Below, in pieces: positions 1-10,390 of a stretch of DNA of 39,843 bases. The stretch is from Zygnema cylindricum (lineage: Eukaryota > Streptophyta > Zygnematophyceae > Zygnematales > Zygnemataceae), in the NCBI GenBank assembly GCA_037447655.1, contig JBBHKE010002683.1, positions 620,075 to 659,917 on the forward strand, in the 5' to 3' direction. Numbering within the stretch: the first letter of the stretch is position 1; every line of letters begins with the position of its first letter. The notes beneath the pieces were generated by a model. It did not search any database. It had not been told where the DNA came from and worked only from the letters and a program-made list of their open reading frames with translations. The position numbers and the translations under genes were made by a program.

Positions 1-1130
1 AGCACGAGGAGGGAGTTCCGGGACACGTCGACGATCCATAGCCGCAATAGACGATCCAAGGAGGATAGAAGCATGCACTCGTTGAAGGGCCACCGATAAA
101 CGTTGACGATAAAAGGAAGTAGGTACTGAAACTGAAGGGCTCCCAGGTCCCCGCCGCTCGAACGAACGCCGACCACAAGCACGGAGGAACTCATCCAAAG
201 CCACACCCAAACAACCAAATATCTCGACCGCCATCGGAATGAAACCATTCATAGCATCGCGATGGGCATAATCACGCTCCTCCCTCGTAGCTGCGTCGCG
301 TGCGGCCACACCCACATGTCGAGCTGCCTGACTGACAACTGTAACAGAGGTAACGTTCGCCAAAACAACAAACCCAAATGTCAACGCTACAATGTCAATC
401 CGACGGGAAGGAATAATATGGGAAACTTCCCGATAGACAGAATATCCCCCCTCTGAAGCAATAATAGCAATGGTGTCTCGAATCGTGTCGTGCGCTTGAA
501 TCAACTCGCCTCCGTGGGAGCAACGAAGCAAATGAACGCCGTCGGGCTCAAGAACATGGTCACATGAGCAAACAAGAGAGCCAAGCAAAGGTGGGTGAGG
601 AAGGCAAAGGAGAAACCTAAGGGTTGTGGTGAATTGAGCCGGGGTGAATCGGAGGGTAAATAAGATAGGGATAGCCAATAGCCAAGCTCCGGAACGAGGT
701 TCGACACAGGAAAGAAAGCCTGCACGCGAAGTAGTATCAGAAGGAAGCGCCTCGAAAGGATCAGACTTAATAGCGGCGACAACCTTATCAGAGATAGATT
801 CCTGAACAGGTGCTGCTGATGTCCAAACAAGAGTGGAAAGAACTGGTATATCCGCGATAGCACCAGGAGTAAGAGAACGAGATGCATCGAGAAGGGACCG
901 CTGGAAGGCGAGCACACCATCCGAAACTAGGGGTACAACGGTAGCAAGAATAGGAGTGTCCTCAGCCAAAAAACGAGAGACAATAGTGGAGGCAACAAGA
1001 CACCAACTTCCCAAATAGGCAGCGAGAGCAACGCGAGCCGTCGATAGTAAACCCAAATCACCTGCACAGACTGGAAGAGAGGCCTGGATACGGGCTGCAG
1101 GCCCAAACTCGCGATCAAACGCCCCACGAC
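1..1130 (-). other. LINE C-terminal domain: Cys/His knuckle plus restriction-like endonuclease-like region
   Basis: On the minus strand, after the RT, there is a 'GAWLLAIP' block (about 690-720), then a Cys/His cluster 'CSCDHVLEPDGVHLLRC' (about 505-570) followed by HD..RD, a basic 'RRIDIVA' segment and an 'LANVTSV' strand. This order (C-x-C-x9-H-x3-C, then R/K-(P)-D, then an acidic strand) is that of the restriction-like endonuclease found after the RT in R2/NeSL-type LINEs. Here the usual Pro-Asp is Ile-Asp and the second acidic position reads Asn, in keeping with decay. From about 580 to base 1 the frame stays open without a stop. The endonuclease assignment is inferred from motif order only. 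Confidence 0.5.
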
Positions 1131-2985
1131 CTAACAAGGTATAAAGGACGTCCATGAGGCGATCATCAAATGTAGAAAGGGATGACACAAAAGTAGGAGT
1201 CGGAGGGGAAGTACGAGTAAGGTAGGAGGGGCGATGGGGGAAACACCGGGTCAAAAGTGCAAAAGCCACTTGGGGATCGGAAAGGTTAGGAAGGTCATCC
1301 ACATGGGACAAGTCTGAAGAGCAAAATCCGGAAATTGCTTGATGTATAGATCAGAATCGAGCGGGCAACCTAACACACGAATGCCTTCGGATGGAGGAGG
1401 ATTCTGAAAACCAGGAGGTGGATTGAAAGAAAGAGGAAAAGCACGGGGGGACCACACAACACACTTAGTGGGTTGGACAGAAAGATTGAGTTCGGCCAAA
1501 CAATCATTGAAAAAGGTATATGCCGGTATAACTTAGTTCCCAAGGACCAATAATGTGTGTGTCGTCTGCAATGAAGGGAAGAGGCAAGATGGAAAAGCGG
1601 CCGCGGAAGCTCGGAGGGCCCGGTAATGAGCAAGGGCAAACGAAGGGCCTCCAAGAGGATCGCCCTGACGAGTGCCGATCGTGGAAGAAAGTGGGACCAT
1701 ATCACCATTAGTGGAAAAGAAGAGGCTGTTGCTCAAAGAATTAAAGGCCCTCACAAAAGGAAATATCTGGACAATTGGAGAGGTGCAGCCATATGCTCGG
1801 AAAAAATGGCATTACGATCCACTGTATTGAAAGCATTAGAAACATCAACTTGAAGGACTAAATAATCCGGGTGGGCATCCAACAACGCTCGAATCCCGTG
1901 GACCACAGCTTTGCAACCTCCCCGGGTTGCCACTCCAAACCGATGAGCAGAAAAATAATCATGGAAAGCGGGCTGGCTGTCCCACCAGTCGGTACAACAC
2001 CTCGCCCACGGCAATAGGACGGATTCCCGCATTGGGTTTGGTGACATCTACAAGGCGAGAGGCCGTGAGGATATCAAAAATACGAGAGGGGACACTGCCA
2101 CTAGCAATAAGAGAACAAACTCGAAAAAACATATCAAAACCCCGGACACCTGACTCCGGAGGCAAAACGTCCCGAAATAACTCATAAAGTGTGCCCAATG
2201 GAACCCCCTGCTGAAATATGGGGAGAAGTCGTAAGGGCTTTAATAAAAGCGTCTCGATCTAGGATAAAACACTCTGATGGCTCAAAAGTGTGAATAGAGG
2301 GGGATTGAGGGGTGGGAGTTTGTGGATGGAGAGCTCGCAGAATCTCGATATTCTCAGTAGACCGAGGAGCAAGATTAAACGGCTGGAGGGCCCAAACCGC
2401 TCGAAAGAGCTCACCGACTCGGCCCAAATGAACCGCATGACGATAAGAGGATGGAACATCTAAAGTCCTAGATCTTCCACGTGGTGTGAAAGAAGCACTC
2501 GCAACTCGGTCCTCATGCTCGGCGTGAAGGGCCTTCCAATCACCTTGAAGGAATCGTCGGCATCGAGCCATAGTTTCTCGGGCCCCGCTACCACCTCCAA
2601 GGCGTGGTAAGACTAGAACCCAAAGAGAAAACATGAAATGGAGGTGCCAAGGTCAAACATCCGTGGGATCGGAACAAATATAGGTCAAAGGGAGGTGGAG
2701 GGCGTATTGTACTATAATCCGCACAGCCATCTGGATCCTGTGGATGGGGGGATCCCAGATCATACGCTCTAAGCACGTCTAATTCGCGTACAAACAACCA
2801 ATCTTCGCTTGTAGGTCTGGAGGGAGTGCAGTGGAAAGAAGGGTACTAGAGGATGTGCTGCCTTGGGGCAATAATCGTCGACAACTTTTTGTAAGTCGGG
2901 AAATACCGGCACCCGTCGCAAAATGGTTATGGCACCGGGCGATGGTAAACCAAAACAAGAAAATCTGTACCTAAACAAACCGCAA
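1..2985 (-). pseudogene. LINE-type retrotransposon ORF, decayed, runs off left edge
   Basis: Reading the minus strand from about 2980 down to 1 gives a non-LTR reverse transcriptase in several frames. N-terminal segments (2980-2190) precede a conserved RT entry with a 'GIRPIAVGEVLYRLVG' block near 1990-2040. RT motif A is 'VDVSNAFNTVDR' (about 1808-1854), motif B 'GTRQGDPLGG' (about 1646-1675) and the catalytic motif C 'IADDTHIIG' at 1561-1572, the last readable only in a frame without a start codon. Frames change near 2190, 2010, 1750, 1580 and 1500, so this copy is dead. A C-terminal domain follows (separate entry) and is still open at base 1, so the 3' end lies outside the window. The type is widespread in algae, mosses and invertebrates; I did not assign a clade. 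Confidence 0.82.
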
Positions 2986-2997
2986 CATATTTAAATA

Positions 2998-3220
2998 ACT
3001 ACACCGTGTATCGCTATTAGTGTTAATAATTTTTTGTCACTTAAAATATCTTTTCTCCGTACACTCCAGTCTGATTTCCACATGGAGGCCGCCAATCGGA
3101 AGGTGAAAATCTTTACTTTCAATCCCAACCGTCAGATCCACAATCCGACAAGTGTGTACGGAGAATTGATGTTTTAAGCGGCAAAAAAACATTAACACTA
3201 ATAACAATACATGGCGTACG
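2998..3220. mobile_element. Foldback MITE, copy 1
   Basis: About 223 bp whose two halves are imperfect reverse complements. The left end 'ACTACACCGTGTATCGC' leads into TATTAGTGTT, and the right end is AACACTAATAAC followed by a degraded terminus. Inner arms also pair (TCTCCGTACAC against GTGTACGGAG). There is no coding capacity. A second copy with the same ends and internal order is at 17360-17586, and a right-end-like fragment is at about 39212-39246. The copy separates two LINE fragments. Confidence 0.75.
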
Positions 3221-3319
3221 AAAAGAAACTCCTTATGTCTCTGAGGCTCACTGGAGCTCCCTGGGGGAATTACGGAAACACATCAAATTACACCTAATAG
3301 TAATACTAATAATTAATAA

Positions 3320-3719
3320 CTAACAAGAGCCCCTCCTCTCCAAGGAACGCCAACCACAAGTATGAAGGAACTCATCGGAAGAAACCGAGAAACCACCAAA
3401 GATACCTAGAGGAGGTGAATTGAGAAGGTGTGTATTGTATAGTGCACACTAATAGGTGTGGCTAATAGCCTCACTTCCCTTGAAAACTAGCCCCCCCTCA
3501 AGAAGAAAACGGGCACGAAGAATTGAAGGGAAGTGGCTAGAGAAGGCGAGATCGAACGGTGGTGACAACGTTTTTTTCAAATTTTGTTCCCAGACACGTT
3601 TAAACGGCTTCGTAGTAAGGATGGAAAAAACCGGCGTATCCAATAAAAGCAAGGGGAGGAAAAGAACTCTCCCACCTGCTTCGAAGATAGATCGCCTTAA
3701 AAAAAATTTTAAAAATACA

Positions 3720-3750
<31 letters not shown>

Positions 3751-4131
3751 CGCGAATTTTACATAAAGTAATATTAAATAACAATGAAATAAAAGTTTAC
3801 ATATTTTATACATTTTTTTGTTGTGTTTTTAATTTAAAATGAAAAAAAAAAAAAAATCAACAAATTGAAAAAAATGAAAGGAGAGAGAAAGGGAGACATA
3901 AATGAGGGGAGAGGGAAAGAGAAAAAAAACATTTGAAACGCGAGGAATGATGGTAGCAAGAACAGGAGTATTTCCAACCAAAAAAAAACAAAAAAGCATG
4001 AGACAAGTGTCGAGACACGAAACCACGCCCGGTAAGCACAGCTGCCACGTGGCACTGATACAAGATCCAATCAGTGGGCACAAAACCCTAAAAAACCCTA
4101 AAACACCTAAATGTGAGAGTCGATTGTACAA
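3320..4131 (-). pseudogene. Second LINE fragment, same family, C-terminal part only
   Basis: Three blocks on the minus strand match the left-hand LINE in the same order. 'NTPVLATIIPRVSN' (about 3915-3985) matches 'DTPILATVVPLVSD' of copy A. 'DTPVFSILTTKPF' (about 3590-3650) matches its 'ADIPVLSTLVW' stretch. 'DEFLHTCGWRSLERRG' (about 3330-3390) matches 'DEFLRACGRRSFERRG'. The parts between are lost or replaced by A-rich sequence, including a run of 24 or so A at 3727-3750. It lies upstream of copy A in the same orientation. No RT motifs remain. Confidence 0.65.
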
Positions 4132-4196
4132 TCCCTACATCTCTTTCGGTAGGGTAATTACACTAATTTGTTTTGAGTGTTTTCTTTTTTCTGATC

Positions 4197-4335
4197 TTAC
4201 GCTGGCGCGGCCTCAGCGGAGGCGCCGCAAAGAAGAAGGCCCCGGCTAAACGCCGCCGGTCTTTCAGAGCTTCTCTTTGGAGGCGCAACGAAGGAGCGCG
4301 GCTAAGCGCGGCTTTTGGCCAGTGCTGTTTCTTGC
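4197..4335. other. GC-rich island with short hairpins
   Basis: About 135 bp of strongly GC-rich sequence in AT-rich surroundings. It contains a perfect hairpin GCCTC-AGCG-GAGGC at 4210-4223 and repeated GCGCGGCTAAGCGCGGC-type words near 4300. Short ORFs cross it on both strands but none resembles a known protein. It could be the edge of an unrecognised repeat. Confidence 0.35.
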
Positions 4336-4411
4336 ACTCCTTTGTGGCGCAAGCACTCGAATTTCTGGCGATATATATCTTCTTTCTATACATATATTGT
4401 GTATCACTTTG

Positions 4412-5640
4412 AACAGAAGTCTCTGAAAAATTGTAAACTAATCGATCAACTGATTAATTGCCTCGACGCGTGTTATTGATAAAAAATACCGAATCAGATA
4501 CATAGAGATACCATAGCAAAACTGTTATATTGCCATAAAGCTTATTGTGAGTTACAACAACTTGTGTACAAAGCCGATGAAATACAGATGCATAGAAATT
4601 CATTTTTTTTTACAAATTTTTTTTGTTCCTTCTAAATATTGAAGAACGGGATCTAAAAACACATCTTTCCCCCTCTCACAAAATTGTTTAGGTTAACGGT
4701 AAGACGTGTATTGTAAACAGTCTGAACCACGCAATTCTCCGTATCAAAAATTTGCAATCTACCAAATATGAAATACATCACAAGTAATCAACACAAAAAA
4801 TGTAAAAAGCGTATCACAACTCATCAATATTAGAGTTACTCACTCTATTTTACTCTAAAGTCACCTACTAGGGAGTAAATAACCTTAATTAGTTAAGTGA
4901 CCAATAATAAGCCACATGGCAAAATATAATTTAGTGTAGTCATATCCCCATAAGGTGTAACAAAATTAGGTTCCTTATATTAATTCGATGGGCAGTGGTA
5001 TAGTAAAGAGATTGTACGAAGCATGTAATGCTGTGTGTTACTATTTCAGTAGTGAACTTTTTTTTTTTTTTGTTAAGCATTGATATGCTAGCCTAAATAT
5101 TTTACAAAGAAGCTAAATACTAAGTTATTTCACAACATCATAGTAAAAATATATAACATAATCAAATTATCATAACAATTTTTTATTTTTCATTGTGCTT
5201 ATTTGGCCTATATTAGTAAACCAGATATTGTATCTACTTTTAAACTACCGGTTTTTTTTCGCTGACTTGTATGATATGGATCATAATATTATTTTATAAT
5301 CAATAACAATCGGGAAAAAGAAAACTTGAACCAATTCAACCTATAATATCTCACCATCCAAAAGGAGACACGATATCAATGATCGAAACTATCTCCTCAA
5401 AAATTCCTAAAAATATGTACAATTGACCAAACAAAAAAAAGGGCCATCTACCCATATTAATCCCTTTCCACCTTTCAGATTACCTATACTCTTCTCTTTT
5501 CCTTTTATATACACGCACGCTTTTTTTTGGCAATCTTCTTCTTTCCTTTTCCATTTCCCTTTCCCTTTCACCTTTTCCCATTTTGCTTCTTCTTTTCCCT
5601 TCTCCTTTTTCAAAATTTCCACTTTCCCTTTTCCCCTTTT
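4412..5640. other. AT-rich intergenic DNA, no gene seen
   Basis: There is no ORF with recognisable protein similarity and no RNA gene that I can see. The sequence is AT-rich with homopolymer runs (for example T at 5059-5072). The right end, from about 5455, is pyrimidine-rich on the plus strand and merges into the duplicated 3' end of the PPR gene. Confidence 0.5.
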
Positions 5641-5644
5641 TTAT

Positions 5645-5855
5645 ATTCACAACGTTGAGATTTTTCTGCTCTAACAAAAACCGATCCAATTCCCATTCTT
5701 TTCGCTTATCCCTCCATCCCTTCCTCCCGTTCCCTCTTTACCTTTCCCAACTCTTTTCTCTCCCTTTTCCGTTTTCCATTGTGTTTTTTTCTTTAAATTC
5801 ACAATGTTAAATTTTTCTGCTCCGACAAAAATCTCGCCAACTCCCATTCTTGACG
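5645..5855. repeat. Diverged tandem duplication (period ~152 bp) at the PPR 3' end
   Basis: The stretch at 5645-5700 reappears at 5797-5852: both read ATTCACAA(C/T)GTT, then TTTTTCTGCTC, ACAAAAA, and a (C)CAA(T/C)TCCCATTCTT box. The right copy holds the last codons and stop of the PPR gene on the minus strand. The left copy keeps the same reading (EW..L.RFL.EQKNL) but is downstream of the stop. The spacer is CCTTTTCCC-type polypyrimidine sequence. It looks like slippage or unequal exchange at the gene's end. Confidence 0.6.
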
Positions 5856-8800
5856 AAGCATGGCTGCAAGTTCCCCTCGACCCGAGCGCCGATAGGCTCT
5901 CATGGCCGCCTCAAAGGTCGAAGCCGTCGGTCGAACTCCGGCCATCTTCATTCTCTGCATGACACGTGTCACCCCATCCACCAATCCCGCGGCTCCGTAC
6001 ACACTTATCAAACTCGTATACGTCACCTGCGGAAAAAAACCGAGGGAGAAAAGAGCGAAGAGGTGTTGGAAAAAACGGGAGAAGCGAGGACGTGGGAGAA
6101 AGGGAACGGGGAAAGAAAGGGGAATAGGGAGAACAAGGGGACAGAATCGAGAATGTGGAACAACAAAAGAGAATAGGAAGGAAAAGAAAAAGAGGGAAGG
6201 AGGACAGGGAAAAAGAGACTTCGTTAATTCGCGAATATAAAATAGTCATTGATCTGTTTGTGTCTATTTCCGGTAAACTGGTTCTAGATTGATAAACTTT
6301 TTGATGAACTGTTTTATAATCTGCTTGTAGTTTACCTGTTCCACGATTTGTTTGAAAAACAGGCTCACAATCTGTTTAACAAACCAGGTCCATCAACTCT
6401 ATTATGAACTGGTTTGATAAACTACTTAACCATCCGATCAAAATCTACCAACTCCACAAACAGTTTCCCACAATACAAACGAAACAAACAAACAAACAAA
6501 CAAACACCACTTATGAAACGGGGTTTCAAAAAAAAGAAGGAAACCATACCACGTCTGGCTGAAGTCCATAATCTGAGAGAGAGCCAAAAAGCCTCACAGC
6601 CTTATCCAACCGTCCGGCTCGACCGTACGCCAAAATCATGGCATTGCAAGCTGGCAAGTCGGGGCTCGCCAGCTGGCGCCAAATCTGATCTGCTGCCACG
6701 TGCCGCCCTGCCTGACTGTGAACTGAAATCAGTGTGGTCGCCGATTGGGGGGAGAGAGGAACCCCATTTTCTTGGAATTGGGAAAGAGCTTCTGGTAATC
6801 GACCGGCGCGAAGCAACATGCTTCCCATTCTGGAGAAGAAACCGATAAAAAAGGAAGAACAGACGAATCAAAAACAAAGGAAAGGTGGAAAGGAACGCGA
6901 TAGAAAGGTTTGAAGGATGGAAGGGAAAATTGAGACATGTGAGATGGTTGTAGGAGTTTGGAGAAGGAAGGAGAAGGACAACGTAACAACACACTATTTG
7001 AACCTCAGTTGGTACCGATGAACAAATAAAAGCCGGATTTGTGAGTTGAACTTTAGTTAGACGTAAACTACATGTAAGTACACAGAAAATACACGTAATG
7101 GAGACATAAAACACACTTACAATACTTAAATCATGTGTACACATTAAGAAAGTGTACAACACACAAAGTAGAGTTCAGTATCTGACGGTTCTTTACGGTG
7201 AAGTACTGTAAACAAAAACCTGAATCATTTCGTTGTCTTCTGAGATTATGCCTGACACAAGAAATCTTCGTTCATTTGATCCCTTTTTCTTTTTTAAGCT
7301 TCAAACTTTTCTAAATAAGAATTGAACTATTCATAAAATAACTATTTAACATAATAAAACAAAATTTGGAAAGGTTGTAGTAAGATTATGCATTTCCCTT
7401 TCTGCTAAAAGTAGAAATTTCATTCCCACCTATTACGAGTCGAAGAATCCGGTTTCAAACCTTTTGCTTTCATTTCTTCGTGGACTTTAACGCTTTCTTC
7501 GTTTCTTCCCAAAGCATTATAAAGTCCAATAAGACAATTAAATGATGCCACATCATTTAAGACTTCCGAATTTCTCAGCTCATTTGCAATTTGAGAAGCC
7601 TGTCCCAACCTTCCTGCCTCCATATAAATTCTAATCATCAAACAATAAGTCACAGAATTTCTTTTTGCTCGCATCGTCCGAAACATTCTCGTCGCTTTAA
7701 AAATTTTTGACTGCCCGGCTCTCCCGTAAACTTCAAGCATTGTATTCCATGCCATAGTATCCAAAAACCCCACTTTTCCTTTCACCTCTTCAAAGAATTT
7801 CTCTGCCTCATCTACCTCACCCAGTTTCCCATACATTTTTACAACTGAAGTTGCAATAATTGAATTAATTTTCTCTCCGGATTCTTCCATTTCCCTTAAA
7901 GCTTTTTTTACGGCCCCAGGATTTCCCTCTCTCCCGAGAGCCTCGATTAAAAGACCCCAAGCTACCATATCTGCTTTCACACCCACTTTTTTCATTTCTT
8001 CCAAAGTTTTTTTTGGCTGCCCGGATTGTCCTGCCCGAGCTTTTGCAGTAGCTAACGCACACCAAATCCTGACTGGTGGCAAAAAATTTTCCTCTACCAT
8101 TTGTTTCATAACTAAATCAGCTTCTTCCAACATTCCTCCTTTTATAAACAATTGAATCACTGTTTTAAAATTTTCTTGATCGGGTGGAGGAAATAAACTC
8201 TTATTTACCATATTTGAATCCGAAATTTCATTCAGATCCGGTGTGAAATTCCCCATTTTTGTCTTTTCCAAAACCAATTTTTCATTCGAATTTGTTGTAT
8301 TCAAAACCCCTTTCCTTTTCCCTCTCCATTCCTCCCAAAGTGACCAAACCTTTCCTTTATCTCTTTGCTTAATACTCTCTTTCCAAACTTTTTGAAACTC
8401 GGAAAAGGTTTTGTCGACATCTCCATTATTAACCGAGTCTGTTCGGGGTTCCATGTCAGTTGTGGTACAATTGGCAGTCTGGCGTTTTTTGTCAGTTTCT
8501 GTTTCGCTTGGAGATATGTCTATTTCTGTTTCTCTTGAGAATTTGTCTATTTCTGTTAATCTCACAGAATCGTGCTCTCCAGATTCGACACCTGTCCTTA
8601 ATTCATCAAGGACAAAAACTCTCCCACTATTCTCCAATTCCGAGAGGGAAGAATTGGGGTTTTGGAATCCTTTATTTTCTGACTTCCTTTGACCCTCCTT
8701 AGATTTGTCCTGAATTGGATTTTTTTCACGAAAAGGGGGGTTTAGAGAGGCTTTCTCCATCTGCCACGTGGCAGGCGATAGGGATGACACGTGACTAATT

Positions 8801-10390
8801 TTAGGCTCAATCCATGGCTCCTCTAAGGTTATGGGTCGGGCGGGTCTAGAAATCACGACCTACAGAAACATCGGACCAAAAAAAAAGAAAAAAAATCTCT
8901 TATAAGAAATGGATTTCAGAGACATAAGTTAATAATGCAAACTTCTTTTCGAAATTGCTACGGAAAACTGAAAACGCTACCATAAAAAGTTCGAAGAAAA
9001 CCACAGTACATTTAGTATTGGTGACAGCAAAAATCGTAAAGTACTAAACAGACAATAATCTGGAATTGGACTAATGATAATACTGAATTGAAAAGAAACA
9101 CTAAATCATTAATGAAGTCATGATTTTTCTGAAAGAGCAAAATTAATGACTTGGCTTATCAAACAGTTGGAAAGTGGATGGAAAGACAAAATCAACAATC
9201 AAACTTTGAGTTTTTGGTCCTAACAACATTAATATCCCCACTAACTAATAATAAATCGTTAGCCATCGAGATTTAAACCACATTTTCATAGAATATACTT
9301 TTCTACCCTAAAAAATTTGTCCAGCAATCACAATTTCTATGTGCGTCTTTTTTCTCCATTAAAAAGTCCTCCTCTACAAACCGTCCCCACTTGTATACCA
9401 CACTTATTTTGGTAACATAATCTAATGATTAATAAGTGGACCTTTATACACAATACGAGGAAGGATGGGAATCACAAAAATTGAAAATTTTGAATTTTTT
9501 TTCGCGGTTATAATCAAGGTAAAATAATTCACATTAATAAGAGTAAGAATTATAACTTTCCTAAATATTTCCGAGCCTTCAATATACAATTTTTTGGAAA
9601 ATTTTATACAGACCGACTTCAAACTTTGAAGAATTTTTTGTTAAACATCTTTATTGCAAGTAGGATTGGACCAAAATAGTACTGACAAAAAAAAAAAAAA
9701 AACGGGGCATGCTGGGTAGAAAAAAATGTAATTAAAAGGACGAATTAGAGTAAAACATACTGCAAAAACTCCCTATAAAAAGGAAAAAAAGAAAAAAAAA
9801 AAACCCCAAAACCACAATGCCTGCTCGAAATAGAAAAAAGGAGAAATATGTTTTCAAATAACCAGAGTGCTTCATCCTAAAGAGAAATTAAAGAAGAATA
9901 ATGAGTGAAAGGAGGGGAAGGAGGGGAGGGCCAGGGGGAGGGGGAGAGAAGGAGAGGCAAAGGGGGGAAAAAGGGAGAGGGAGAGGGCGAAAAAAAAGGG
10001 AGGGGGAGAGGGAGAGGGAGAGAGAGAGGGACTTAAAACGGAAAAGTGGGAAAAGAAGGAGCGGGAGAGAAGAAGGATGAAATGATTTTGGCAATCTTCT
10101 CATTTCTCCCATCTTAAAGAGAGGGAGGGAGGGAGGGAGGGAGGGAGAGAGGGAGAGAGGAAGGGAGAGAGGAAGGGAGAGAGGGTGAGAGGGAGGGAGA
10201 AGAAAATACATACTTTCTGCTTCTCCTTGCTTGCTCCTCCCAGATGTGCTACCAGAGTGCGACGTGGCGTGTCTGCAATCCATGGACGGCGCCTTCTTTC
10301 CACCGGCAAATACGTCCTTCCACCATGGCCAGTAAGGGAAGCCGAGGGAAATACTTTCTGGAAGGATCCCTGAGAGGGAAGGGAGGCCAT
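5799..10390 (-). CDS. Pentatricopeptide repeat (P-class-like) organellar protein, four exons
   Basis: Exons on the minus strand: 10390-10214, 8859-7430, 6829-6550, 6026-5799. All three introns are GT..AG (donors GTATGT, GTGGGA, GTATGG; acceptors CTGTAG, CTCCAG, CCGCAG), and the phases (0, 2, 0) join to 2115 nt, or 704 aa plus stop. Exon 1 (59 aa, MASLPSQGSF..., Arg/Ser-rich) looks like a plastid or mitochondrial transit peptide. Residues 60 to about 285 are polar and low-complexity. About 12 PPR motifs follow to the C-terminus, for example 'TMAWNTMLEVYGRAGQ', 'VASFNCLIGLYNALGR' and, across intron 3, 'GLQPD-VVTYTSLISVYGAAG'. No E, DYW or SMR domain is visible. PPR proteins bind organellar RNA one base per repeat; the target here is unknown. 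The start is the ATG at 10390, because exon 2 has a stop just before its splice site. RPL36 is its divergent neighbour. Confidence 0.88.
6027..6549 (-). other. PPR intron 3
   Basis: A 523-nt intron with donor GTATGG at 6549 and acceptor TTTTTTCCGCAG ending at 6027. It interrupts a PPR motif exactly between PD-V and VTY. It contains several TGATAAACT/GAACTGTTT-like words and an (AAAC)n microsatellite at about 6479-6506. Confidence 0.8.
8860..10213 (-). other. PPR intron 1 with long polypurine tract
   Basis: A 1354-nt intron separating the putative transit-peptide exon from the rest. Plus-strand bases about 9903-10205 are almost pure purine (GGGA, GGGAGA and GAGAGGGA repeats, with (GGGA)n near 10120-10150), so the intron's 5' part is a pyrimidine tract in the transcript. 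The remainder is AT-rich without ORFs of note. Confidence 0.75.
9903..10205. repeat. GGGA/GAGA polypurine microsatellite
   Basis: About 300 bp dominated by G and A on the plus strand, with (GGGA)n, (GGGAGA)n and (GA)n blocks and short interruptions. It begins only a few bases inside the 5' splice site of PPR intron 1. Mirror symmetry in such tracts favours triplex (H-DNA) formation; that consequence is inferred. Confidence 0.8.

Noticed and set aside
4173-4412. Basic plus-strand ORF (KKKAPAKRRRSFRASLWRR)
   Set aside because: Arises from the GC-rich island; no family match, and an equally long ORF lies opposite.
9888-10283. 131-codon minus-strand ORF rich in Leu/Ser/Pro
   Set aside because: Translation of the polypurine microsatellite inside PPR intron 1.
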